16,031 nucleotides of DNA. It comes from an uncultured Acidobacteriota bacterium. GTDB taxonomy: Bacteria > Acidobacteriota > Thermoanaerobaculia > Gp7-AA8. The DNA is taken from positions 1 through 16,031 of the forward strand of contig CAMPKJ010000094.1 of assembly GCA_946887105.1 (NCBI GenBank). Direction: 5' to 3'. Below the pieces are notes generated by a model that did no database searches, was not told where the DNA came from, and saw only the letters and a list, made by a program, of their open reading frames with translations. Shown piece after piece: positions 7,866 through 14,642 of this stretch. Numbering within the stretch: position 1 is the stretch's first letter; each line of letters begins with the position of its first letter. The translations under genes were made by a program, and so were the position numbers.

Positions 7866-7883
7866 GTCGCGTTATGTCGCGTT
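7864..7883. repeat. 10-base tandem duplication at the AraC gene start
   Basis: Two perfect head-to-tail copies of atgtcgcgtt at 7864-7873 and 7874-7883. On the gene's strand the unit is aacgcgacat. It lies between the Shine-Dalgarno match and the ATG and includes the first two bases of the start codon. With a single copy the spacing from aagga to ATG would be 7 bases; with two it is 17. Confidence 0.85.
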
Positions 7884-7911
7884 CCTTCAATCCATGCGCG
7901 CTCACGGAACC

Positions 7912-7917
7912 TAACAT
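7912..7917 (+). promoter_or_regulatory. candidate -10 box placed for a leaderless DUF3224 transcript
   Basis: TAACAT fits the TANNNT pattern of -10 boxes and ends six bases before the ATG at 7924, so transcription would begin at or next to the start codon. There is no Shine-Dalgarno sequence before that ATG. The histidine kinase start has the same layout (CATAAT, six bases, GTG at 5013). No -35 box is evident. Confidence 0.35.
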
Positions 7918-7923
7918 GACCGC

Positions 7924-8379
7924 ATGCAACGGGCGATCGCGATCCTCTGCCTCACGCTGATCTACGCTACGCCGCACGAGAAAGGAAAAATGATGCTCCA
8001 ACGCGCCAGCGGTTCCTTCGAGGTGAAGCTCGAGCCGATGTCCAGCGATGTCTACCCGCGATTGAAACTGAGCAAGCAGTTCCACGGAGATCTGGAAGGG
8101 ACGAGCGCCGGCGAGATGATGAGCGTCGAAGGCGAGGTCGAAGGCTCGGGCGCCTATGCCGCGATCGAGCGATTCACGGGAACGCTACGCGGCCGCACGG
8201 GCTCCTTCGCCCTGATCCACAACGGCACGATGCGGCGCGGCGGCGAGTTCAGCATGATCATCCGCGTCGTGCCCGACTCCGGCACCGGCGAGCTGGCCGG
8301 CCTCACCGGAACGATGGAGATCGTGCTGGAAGGGCGCAACCACTCGTATCACCTCGATTACGAGCTGCCGGAACCATGA
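7924..8379 (+). CDS. DUF3224 family protein
   Basis: Small beta-barrel-like protein of the DUF3224 family, whose biochemical role is not established. The family body is clear: ASGSFEVKLEP, LSKQFHGDLEGTSAGEMMSV, AYAAIERFTGTLRGRTGSFA, IHNGTMRRGG and VVPDSGTGELAGLTGTMEI. Two starts are possible. The ATG at 7924 gives 151 residues with a hydrophobic N-terminus (MQRAIAILCLTLIYA) that could be a short signal peptide; the codons there keep GC-rich third positions, as coding sequence would, and a -10 box is placed for a leaderless transcript. ATG codons at 7990 and 7993 give the family's usual cytosolic length and follow an aaagga ribosome site. I give the longer form, with the shorter one nearly as likely. 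Divergent from the AraC gene, its probable regulator. Confidence 0.85.
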   Translation: MQRAIAILCLTLIYATPHEKGKMMLQRASGSFEVKLEPMSSDVYPRLKLSKQFHGDLEGTSAGEMMSVEGEVEGSGAYAAIERFTGTLRGRTGSFALIHNGTMRRGGEFSMIIRVVPDSGTGELAGLTGTMEIVLEGRNHSYHLDYELPEP

Positions 8380-8391
8380 GAGCGACGCGCG

Positions 8392-10041
8392 TTACCGGAA
8401 CATCTCCTTCACGTTCGTCGTCTCCACCTCGCGCACGTCCAGCGGCGTCCCCGCCCACACCGCGTCCAGCTGGACGGTCGGCATCTTCGCTTCCGGCACC
8501 TGCCACACCGTCGTTCCATCGGCGAGCTTCGCCTGCGTGAACTCGTACTCCTGCCAGCTCTTGCCGAACACCGGCGCGTTGCTGCGGATCTGCGCAACCG
8601 TGTTCTGCATGTGCGGCGTGCTGGTCACCACCACGTACTTGATGTTGGCGGTGCTGAGATTGCGGCGGATGGCGGCGTTCACCTGTTCGTGCGTGACGCG
8701 ATTCACGGCCTCGATGTAGGAGTCGAGGAAGCCGTTCTGGGCGCCGTAAAACGCGTCGTCGACACGCGCGCCCACCAGACGCGGCACGGTCTCGCCTAAA
8801 TTCAGGTACAGCACGCGGGCCTTGTTCTTCGCCTCCTGCACCTGCTCGGCAGTGAGGCCGTTGCGGATCATCTGGTCGAGCTCGTACGTGATGGCCTTCA
8901 TCAGATGCACGGCATGCTCGTGCTTCACCGGACGCACCCACATCGAGAAGTACTGCTGCTCGCGCGGCTGATTGAAGATCTGGAACAGCGAATTGGGGCG
9001 GCCCGTCCAGTACTCGATGTACGAGTAGTCGCCGTAGTTGTAGCCGCGCTCCTCGCGGATCTTCTGGTAGAGCTGCCCGAACGAATCGCGGTGCGTGCCC
9101 AGCCAGACGTTGGCGATGTAGAGCGGCCAGTAGTCGGGATGGGTGCGGTTCACGTCGATCGGAAATCCGAGGTGGACGGACGCCGCGGGAGCGTTCGGCT
9201 CTTCGATCACCAGCGCGTGGCGTCCGGTGAACGCGGCCGGCTTCGGCAGCTCGATCGCCGGAGACGGCGACGTCGCATCGCGGTTCATCGCGCGCACGGC
9301 ATCGCGCACCTGACTGACGATCGCCTCATCGGTCGTGGAGATGCCGATGATGGCGTTCTCGGGACGATAGAAGTCGCGATAGAAGCGCAGCACGTCATCG
9401 CGCGTGAGCGTTGGCACCGTGGTCTCGCGGCCGAGGACGTGATGCGCGTAGCCGGTGCCGGCCAGCACGTACTGATCGATGGCTGCCAATCCCAGCCCTT
9501 CCAGATCCTCGGAACGCAGCGACGAGATCTGCGACAGCGTTTCGTTCTTCAGGCGCTCGATCTCTTCCGCTGCGAAGACCGGCTCGGTGAGCATCGGACG
9601 GAGCACGTCCGTGACATAGCGTCCGATCACCTCGCGCGGCGCGGTGAAGAAGAACGTGGTCGTGCGCGATGACGAGAACACCGTCGGACGCGCGCCCGAG
9701 CCCCACGGCATGGTCATCTCCGCCAGTTCTTCCTTCGTCACCACGTCGTTGTTGTGGCGATAGCCGCCGTCGGTGACCGCGTCTGAAACCAGCGTCGCCA
9801 GGCCTTCTTTGCCCGCCGGATCGGAGGTCGAGCCGTGCGTGATCATCACGCGGATGGTGATCAGCGGCGCGCGGCTGTCGAGCGTGGCCACTCGCGGCTC
9901 CCCCGGCGTGTACGAAGGCGGCGGAGGCGTAACGACGGGCGGTGGAACGAGCTCGGTGCTCGGCGCCGGAGCGGCAGGCGGCGGACTGGCGGTCGCGCAG
10001 GCGAGCGCAAAAATCAGAGGAACGACGATCAGGCGCTTCAC
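8392..10041 (-). CDS. M16 peptidase-like lipoprotein lacking the zinc motif (non-catalytic partner)
   Basis: M16B-fold subunit of 549 residues, probably the non-catalytic half of a periplasmic heterodimeric peptidase. The start is GTG at 10041, overlapping the upstream stop (GTGA) and preceded by gggaggt five bases away. The N-terminus MKRLIVVPLIFALAC is a lipoprotein signal, followed by a Pro-rich tether to about residue 50. Where catalytic M16 proteins have HxxEH this one reads GLATLVSDAVTDGGYRHNN, with no ligands. It keeps the second-domain substrate-binding type motif REERGYNYGDYSYIEY. Typical inner features include FYRPENAIIGI and PDYWPLYIANVWLG. It ends 12 bases from the convergent DUF3224 gene. 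Paired M16 genes with split active-site features are known in other bacteria; the heterodimer here is inferred. Confidence 0.93.
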   Translation of the reverse strand: MKRLIVVPLIFALACATASPPPAAPAPSTELVPPPVVTPPPPSYTPGEPRVATLDSRAPLITIRVMITHGSTSDPAGKEGLATLVSDAVTDGGYRHNNDVVTKEELAEMTMPWGSGARPTVFSSSRTTTFFFTAPREVIGRYVTDVLRPMLTEPVFAAEEIERLKNETLSQISSLRSEDLEGLGLAAIDQYVLAGTGYAHHVLGRETTVPTLTRDDVLRFYRDFYRPENAIIGISTTDEAIVSQVRDAVRAMNRDATSPSPAIELPKPAAFTGRHALVIEEPNAPAASVHLGFPIDVNRTHPDYWPLYIANVWLGTHRDSFGQLYQKIREERGYNYGDYSYIEYWTGRPNSLFQIFNQPREQQYFSMWVRPVKHEHAVHLMKAITYELDQMIRNGLTAEQVQEAKNKARVLYLNLGETVPRLVGARVDDAFYGAQNGFLDSYIEAVNRVTHEQVNAAIRRNLSTANIKYVVVTSTPHMQNTVAQIRSNAPVFGKSWQEYEFTQAKLADGTTVWQVPEAKMPTVQLDAVWAGTPLDVREVETTNVKEMFR

Positions 10042-11405
10042 TGCGCACCTCCCTTACCGGCCAGCGTGATCGATACGCGATTCTTCGGAACGAAGTACTT
10101 CTTCGCAAAGGCGTCGATGTCGGCCGGCTGCAGCGCCGCGATTCCCGCGGCCACTTTCTCCAGCACCTGCGGATCGCGCGTGAAGCGGTAGTACATGGCG
10201 AAGTTCTCCGCGATGTTCGACGGCGAGTTGAACGAAGAGAGGATGTCGTAGCGCAGCTGCGACTTGATCGCCTCCAGCCGCGCCGCGGAATCGGGCTGCG
10301 CGGAGAACGTCGCCAATCCCTCGAACGCGGTCGCCACATCGCGATCGATGCGATCGAGCAGCGGCCGTCCCTGCGCGTCGTACTTGTCCTTCGCCACCGT
10401 CACATACGTCGACAGCGGCCGCGCGTCGAAGCCGATCGATGACGTGTCGTCGACGCTGAGCGCCGAGGCTACCTGCTCTTCGTAGCGCAGCTTCCTGTAG
10501 AGCGGCGCGGTCTGGCCGCCCATCAGATCCGACATCACATCCATCGTCGCGCTTTCCGCCGAGCCGGGCACATACGGCGGCACCATGTAAGACACCAGCA
10601 CGCGCGGCGGGATGTCGGACTCCCACGTTTCGTGCTGCTTTTTCGGACCATTGACCGGTTTCGGATCGGGCTGCGTGGGCGTCTTCTTCTGCTGCCATGG
10701 GCCGTAGTGCTTCTCGACGGCCGCGAATACTTCGTCCGCCTTCACGTCGCCCGCGACCACGACGATGGCGTTGTTCGGGCGATAGTAGGTGTCATAGAAC
10801 GCGACCGCCGACTTGTACGCGTTCGGCATGTCCCGGACGTCCTCGAGATAGCCGATCGTGGAGTGGCCGTAGCCGTGCGCCGGCCCGTACATCAGATCGC
10901 CGAGCACTTCCTCGATGCGCAGACCGGGATCGGATGCGCTGCGGCGGTATTCACCGTACACCGCCCCCGCCTCGGTGCGGAACACGCGTTCGCTGTAGCG
11001 CAGCTCGCGGAACCGCGAGCCCTCCAGCGCCGCGAGCTGCTCGAGGTTCGCGGTGAACGTGAGCGGGTGGTAGTACGTGACGTCGTACCAGGTGTACGCG
11101 TTGTTGAACGCGCCCATCTTCTCCACGGCCACCTGGTAGGCCTGCGGCGTGTCGTGGTCGTGGCGGAAGATGATGTGCTCGAAGAGATGCGCCAGGCCGG
11201 TACGCCCCTTCTCGTTCTCGCGTCCCGAGCCGGCCAGGATGAGCGTGTTGAACGAGAGCACGTTCCGGAACTCCGGCGTCTCGATCACGATCACGTCCAG
11301 CCCGTTCGGCAACGTGCGCTTCTGGACCGGATACGGAAAGAACTGTGCGTGTGCGGTGGCGGTGATCGCGACCAGCAACGCCATCAGCAGGATACGAATG
11401 CGCAT
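10038..11405 (-). CDS. M16 family zinc metallopeptidase, secreted, catalytic subunit
   Basis: Zinc endopeptidase of the insulinase/processing-peptidase family, 455 residues, exported by a signal peptide (MRIRILLMALLVAITATAHA, predicted cut before Q21). The inverse zinc motif is intact: H73-L-F-E76-H77 in GLAHLFEHIIF, and the third ligand is likely E152 in VYGEYRR, 75 residues on, as usual for the family. Other family features are YPVQKRTLPNGLDVIVIETP, GAFNNAYTWYDVTYY, YYRPNNAIVVVAGD and LMGGQTAPLYRKLRYEEQVA. The C-terminal half lacks the R/Y substrate motif that the downstream partner has. The start at 11405 is chosen because ggagga precedes it and the signal peptide begins there; an in-frame TTG at 11450 would prefix 15 residues. 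First gene of a two-gene operon. Confidence 0.95.
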   Translation of the reverse strand: MRIRILLMALLVAITATAHAQFFPYPVQKRTLPNGLDVIVIETPEFRNVLSFNTLILAGSGRENEKGRTGLAHLFEHIIFRHDHDTPQAYQVAVEKMGAFNNAYTWYDVTYYHPLTFTANLEQLAALEGSRFRELRYSERVFRTEAGAVYGEYRRSASDPGLRIEEVLGDLMYGPAHGYGHSTIGYLEDVRDMPNAYKSAVAFYDTYYRPNNAIVVVAGDVKADEVFAAVEKHYGPWQQKKTPTQPDPKPVNGPKKQHETWESDIPPRVLVSYMVPPYVPGSAESATMDVMSDLMGGQTAPLYRKLRYEEQVASALSVDDTSSIGFDARPLSTYVTVAKDKYDAQGRPLLDRIDRDVATAFEGLATFSAQPDSAARLEAIKSQLRYDILSSFNSPSNIAENFAMYYRFTRDPQVLEKVAAGIAALQPADIDAFAKKYFVPKNRVSITLAGKGGAQ

Positions 11406-11443
11406 GAGTCCTCCACTTGCCCCGTTGGCAATGCGGAGGACTC
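11406..11443 (-). promoter_or_regulatory. hairpin that buries the Shine-Dalgarno sequence of the M16 operon
   Basis: In the minus-strand transcript the leader just before the ATG at 11405 reads as a hairpin. GAGUCCUCC (11443-11435) pairs perfectly over nine bases with GGAGGACUC (11414-11406). Inside it UUGCC (11431-11427) pairs with GGCAA (11421-11417) around the loop AACGG. The 3' arm contains the ribosome site GGAGGA and touches the start codon, so the folded form would hide it. The gap 11444-11562 beyond holds no gene; a small palindrome aagacggtctt is at 11449-11459 and tcgccgcggcga at 11521-11532. Confidence 0.65.
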
Positions 11444-11562
11444 TGCACAAGACGGTCTTCGCTGTCCAGCTACGTTTTTGCTACCGCAGCTCCGCGCACG
11501 TCGCGTCCGCGTTCCCGAGATCGCCGCGGCGAGGCGGTATCGCAAGTGACGCAACGCACGGA

Positions 11563-12372
11563 TCACGACGCCAGCGCGTCGACGATCGCACGGATCCGTG
11601 CGGCATCGAGCACGCCGGACCAGACGCCGTCGCTCTTGACCGACGAGCCGATGATGAACGCGTCGGCGCCGCGATAGCTGGCCAGGTTGGCGGCCGTGAT
11701 TCCGGAGCCGATGATGGTCGGCACGCCCACGACGCCGCTCACCGCCTGGACGTCCGCGGGATCCGCGGGACTGCCCGTGGCCATGCCGCTGACGATCACG
11801 CCGTCGACGGAAAAGAACTCCGCGGCCTTGGCCGTCTCGGCGATGTCGACGTCCGCGGTGATCGCGTGGGCGGAGTGTTTCTTCTTGATGTCGGCGAAGA
11901 CGAGCACGCCGTCCGCCCCGATCGCGCGCCGGTAACGGAGCAGATCCCCCGCGCTCGATTCGATCAGACCCTCGTCCGCGACATGCGCGAAGACGAAGCC
12001 CTCTACGCGCACGAATGCCGCGCCGCACGTGTGAGCCACGGCGACGGCCGCGCGATTCGCGCCGGCGAGCACCTGAATGCCGAGCGGCAGCGCCGACGCG
12101 CGACGGATCTCGGCGCCGACGATGCTCATCGCGGCGACGATCTCCGGACCGATCGCGGCAGCCTTCACGTACGGCCGATCGTGCGTGTTCTCGAGGATCA
12201 GCCCGTGAAAGCCAGCCGCCGCATACATCTCGGCCTCCGCCGCGGCCGCCTTCGCGATCTCGCTCACCGCCAGCCGGCTCGCGGGAGTGCCGGGCAGCGC
12301 CTGCGCGTGGATGGTGCCGATCAACGCCCGCGGCACGCCGAACAGAGACTGGATGACGCCGCGCGAGTCCAT
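11563..12372 (-). CDS. BtpA/SgcQ family TIM-barrel protein
   Basis: Predicted TIM-barrel protein of 269 residues in the family named for cyanobacterial BtpA, which affects photosystem I stability, and for SgcQ of enteric bacteria; the enzymatic reaction is not known to me. Family features in order: N-terminal FGVPRALIGTIHAQALPGTP, GFHGLILENTHDRPYVKAA, the strand GIQVLAGANRAAVAVAHTCG, FVRVEGFVFAHVADEGLIES, VFADIKKKHSAHAI, DGVIVSGMATGSPAD and the C-terminal phosphate-site-like IIGSGITAANLASYRGADAF. The ATG at 12372 directly follows the TAG of mgtE with no base between and only weak ribosome-site similarity, so translation is probably coupled to the magnesium channel. A photosynthetic role is not supported here. 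Confidence 0.9.
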   Translation of the reverse strand: MDSRGVIQSLFGVPRALIGTIHAQALPGTPASRLAVSEIAKAAAAEAEMYAAAGFHGLILENTHDRPYVKAAAIGPEIVAAMSIVGAEIRRASALPLGIQVLAGANRAAVAVAHTCGAAFVRVEGFVFAHVADEGLIESSAGDLLRYRRAIGADGVLVFADIKKKHSAHAITADVDIAETAKAAEFFSVDGVIVSGMATGSPADPADVQAVSGVVGVPTIIGSGITAANLASYRGADAFIIGSSVKSDGVWSGVLDAARIRAIVDALAS

Positions 12373-13602
12373 CTACCGCACCAGCACCGTGGCCAGACTC
12401 AGAAACAATCCCATGCTCACCACATCCGTCGCGGTGGTCAGGAAGATGCTCGATGCGGTGGCGGGGTCGGCGCCGAGGCGGCGGAGCGTGAGGGGAATCA
12501 TCGCGCCGGCGATGCCGCTCACGATGCAGCTGCCGATCATCGAGCAGAACACGATGAACGACAGCAACAGCGCGGACGGATGCGATTGCGAGCGCGCGGT
12601 GATGAACATGCCGATGGCCGCGATCACGCCCACCAGCGCGCCGTTCAGCAATCCGAGCAACGCCTCCTTGAAGACCAGCGCGCGCTCGCGTCCCGGCTGC
12701 AGCTCGCCGAGCGTCATTCCGCGCAGTGCGACCGCGAGAGCCTGACAGCCGGTATTGCCCGACTGCCCGGCCAGCACCGGCAGGAACGCCGCGAGGATCA
12801 CGATCCGGTCGATGGTCCCCTGGAACGTGCCCACCACCGCCGCCGCGATGAACGCGGTCAGCAGATTCAGCTGCAGCCACGGATGGCGGAAGCGGAGACT
12901 GCGCGTCCACGGCGTGGTCAGGCGCTCCTCCTTGTCGACACCGACCATGCGGCCGGCCTGCGCGCTGATCTCGTAGGCCTGCTCTTCGAACATCGCCTGT
13001 CCGCGCACCTGCCCGATCAGCGTGCCGTCCGCTTCGCACACCGGATAGACCGGAAAATGCCGGCGCACGACCTGCTTCATCGCCTCCGGCAGCTCCATCT
13101 CCGGCGTGAGGAAAAACGGATCGCGCAACATGACCGACTCCAGCCGCTGCTCGCGATCCGAAAGCAACAAATCGCGCATGGTCACCACGCCGGTGAGGCG
13201 TCCCACTTCATCGACGATGAACACATACGTGACGATGGTCGTCCGCGACAGCTCGCGCACCGCGTCGATGGTCTGGGCGATGGTCTGCGTCCCGCGGAAC
13301 ACGGCCGTCGGCGTCTCCATCAATCGCCCGATCGTGTCTTCGGGATAGCGATCGTTGCGCAGCCACTGGGCGCGCTGCTGCGCCGATGCCGCCGCCAGGA
13401 TCGCGCCCCGGCGCTCGTGCGGCAGCTCGTCCAGGACGTCCTGGGCCACCGCGGGATTGAGCGACTGCAGCACGTCCACCACCATCGCCGCCGGCGAGAA
13501 CGCGAGGAGCTGCGCCGCGTCGCGCGGACTCCGCCGCTGCGCCTCGGCAGCGAGCGCTTCCGTCATGTCGATCGTCGCGCTGTTCGCCTGGTCGATGGTC
13601 AC
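12373..13602 (-). CDS. mgtE: MgtE-family magnesium transporter
   Basis: Magnesium channel of the inner membrane, 409 residues, somewhat shorter than the usual 450 or so because the N domain is compact. GTG start at 13602 with gggagga six bases upstream. Residues about 10-95 are the helical N domain (SPRDAAQLLAFSPAAMVVDV, DVLDELPHERRGAILA). Residues about 95-225 are the paired CBS domains that sense Mg2+ (YVFIVDEVGRLTGVVTMRDL, YPVCEADGTLIGQVRG). Five membrane spans follow: WLQLNLLTAFIAAAVVG, then AAFLPVLAGQSGNTGCQALA with the conserved GNTG, two more, and last the span TTATDVVSMGLFLSL, whose Asp matches the pore-lining acidic residue of the family. Translation of the BtpA gene follows with no gap. 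Its start is 37 bases from that of the divergent PAP2 gene. Confidence 0.96.
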   Translation of the reverse strand: MTIDQANSATIDMTEALAAEAQRRSPRDAAQLLAFSPAAMVVDVLQSLNPAVAQDVLDELPHERRGAILAAASAQQRAQWLRNDRYPEDTIGRLMETPTAVFRGTQTIAQTIDAVRELSRTTIVTYVFIVDEVGRLTGVVTMRDLLLSDREQRLESVMLRDPFFLTPEMELPEAMKQVVRRHFPVYPVCEADGTLIGQVRGQAMFEEQAYEISAQAGRMVGVDKEERLTTPWTRSLRFRHPWLQLNLLTAFIAAAVVGTFQGTIDRIVILAAFLPVLAGQSGNTGCQALAVALRGMTLGELQPGRERALVFKEALLGLLNGALVGVIAAIGMFITARSQSHPSALLLSFIVFCSMIGSCIVSGIAGAMIPLTLRRLGADPATASSIFLTTATDVVSMGLFLSLATVLVR

Positions 13603-13639
13603 GGCAGTTCCTCCCTGGCGGCCATTGTGCTGTTGGAGA

Positions 13640-14506
13640 ATGCTCGGCGCAATGTTCGAGGACTATCTGCCGCATCTCTTCTTCACGCTCGCATGGGCCG
13701 TGTCGTGGCTCGTGCTGCTGCCGATCCCGAAGCTCTGGCATCACTCGAGGCGTCTGGCGCCGCGCGTGATGACGCGGCTGCGGCTCGCGAGCGCGTGGGA
13801 ACGCGGACGCGCGCGCATGGGACCACTGCACGCGTACCTGCCGACCATCGCCATCCTCGTGCTCGGCGTGATCGCCACGCTGATGATCGGCGAAGACTTC
13901 GTGGAGCTGGCGGTGCTGCTGCGGCAGGAGAGTCCGCTCGTGCTCGACGTCGATCAGTTCGTGAATCGCTGGGCCGCGAGCATGCGCTCCGCGCCGGCCA
14001 CGCTGTTCTTCGTCGCCTTCACCCACATCGGCGGGCCGATCGGTTTGCTCGTCCTCGCTCTCGGCGTGGCCATCCTGCTCTACGAGCGCGGTCATCGCGG
14101 ACTGGCGCTGTACGTGGTCGTCACCGGATCGGGCGGCGGCCTGATGAATCTCGTGCTCAAGGGATTGTTCGAGCGTGCGCGGCCCGATCTCGCGGAAGCG
14201 CTCCGCCAGGCACACGGCTACTCCTTTCCGAGCGGGCACGCGATGGGCTCGATGATCGTCCTCGGCTCGCTCGCATATGTGATGGCGCGCTCGTGGGGAC
14301 CGTGGCGGCTGCGATCGGCCACCATGGCGCTGCTCGTGACCAGCATCCTCACGGTCGGACTCTCCCGGGTGTATCTCGGCGTGCACTGGATCTCCGACAT
14401 CGGCGCCGGGTTCGCCGCCGGATTCGTCTGGCTGGTCGTGGCCACGGTCGCATTCGAGGTGTTCTGGCGGATCCGCGAGATACGAGGAGGAGAACACGAG
14501 CCTTAG
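13640..14506 (+). CDS. PAP2-superfamily membrane phosphatase
   Basis: Integral membrane phosphatase of the PAP2 type, 288 residues, acting on lipid phosphates or pyrophosphates; likely substrates are undecaprenyl pyrophosphate or phosphatidic/phosphatidylglycerol phosphates, which sequence alone does not settle. All three active-site motifs are present: KX6RP (K174 to P182, KGLFERARP), PSGH with H200 in [11 protein letters not shown], and SRX5HX3D with R243, H249 and D253 in [13 protein letters not shown]. Membrane spans include an N-terminal [53 protein letters not shown] and the C-terminal [18 protein letters not shown]. An ATG at 13652 (MFEDYLPH) is an alternative start; neither has an ideally spaced ribosome site. 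The first motif and catalytic residues suggest an active enzyme. Confidence 0.93.
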   Translation: MLGAMFEDYLPHLFFTLAWAVSWLVLLPIPKLWHHSRRLAPRVMTRLRLASAWERGRARMGPLHAYLPTIAILVLGVIATLMIGEDFVELAVLLRQESPLVLDVDQFVNRWAASMRSAPATLFFVAFTHIGGPIGLLVLALGVAILLYERGHRGLALYVVVTGSGGGLMNLVLKGLFERARPDLAEALRQAHGYSFPSGHAMGSMIVLGSLAYVMARSWGPWRLRSATMALLVTSILTVGLSRVYLGVHWISDIGAGFAAGFVWLVVATVAFEVFWRIREIRGGEHEP

Positions 14507-14509
14507 ACG

Positions 14510-14606
14510 GGTTCCTCGGAGTTCCTCGGTTCCTCGGAGTTCCTCGGCAAACAGGCGTTCCGAGGTCCTCCGAGGAACTCCGAGGAACTCCGAGGAACCC
14601 GAGGAA
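14510..14606. repeat. palindromic repeat block made of ttcctcgg / ccgaggaa units
   Basis: The left arm carries four copies of ttcctcgg (14512, 14522, 14530, 14540), and the right arm four copies of its complement ccgaggaa (14570, 14580, 14590, 14599) plus a partial ccgagg at 14560. Bases 14529-14547 pair perfectly over 19 positions with 14570-14588 across a 22-base loop, and the outer parts pair with small bulges. The block begins three bases after the PAP2 stop and ends 36 bases before the helicase ATG. It could act as a strong hairpin, a terminator without T-run, or a dispersed repeat element. Confidence 0.85.
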
Positions 14607-14642
14607 CTCGTCAAGCGCTATGATCGGCGCGGAACGTACCTC

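Noticed and set aside
6050..8085. Minus-strand frames overlapping the kinase/regulator and AraC genes (6050-7006 and 6661-8085).
   Set aside because: They are shadows of the plus-strand two-component genes and of the true AraC frame, and show no domain motifs.
8380..8391. A terminator between the convergent DUF3224 and M16 genes.
   Set aside because: The gap is only 12 bases, with no stem of useful length and no T-run.
14510..14606. Repeat block considered as a CRISPR array.
   Set aside because: Units are 8-10 bases with no unique spacers, both orientations occur, and no cas gene is near.
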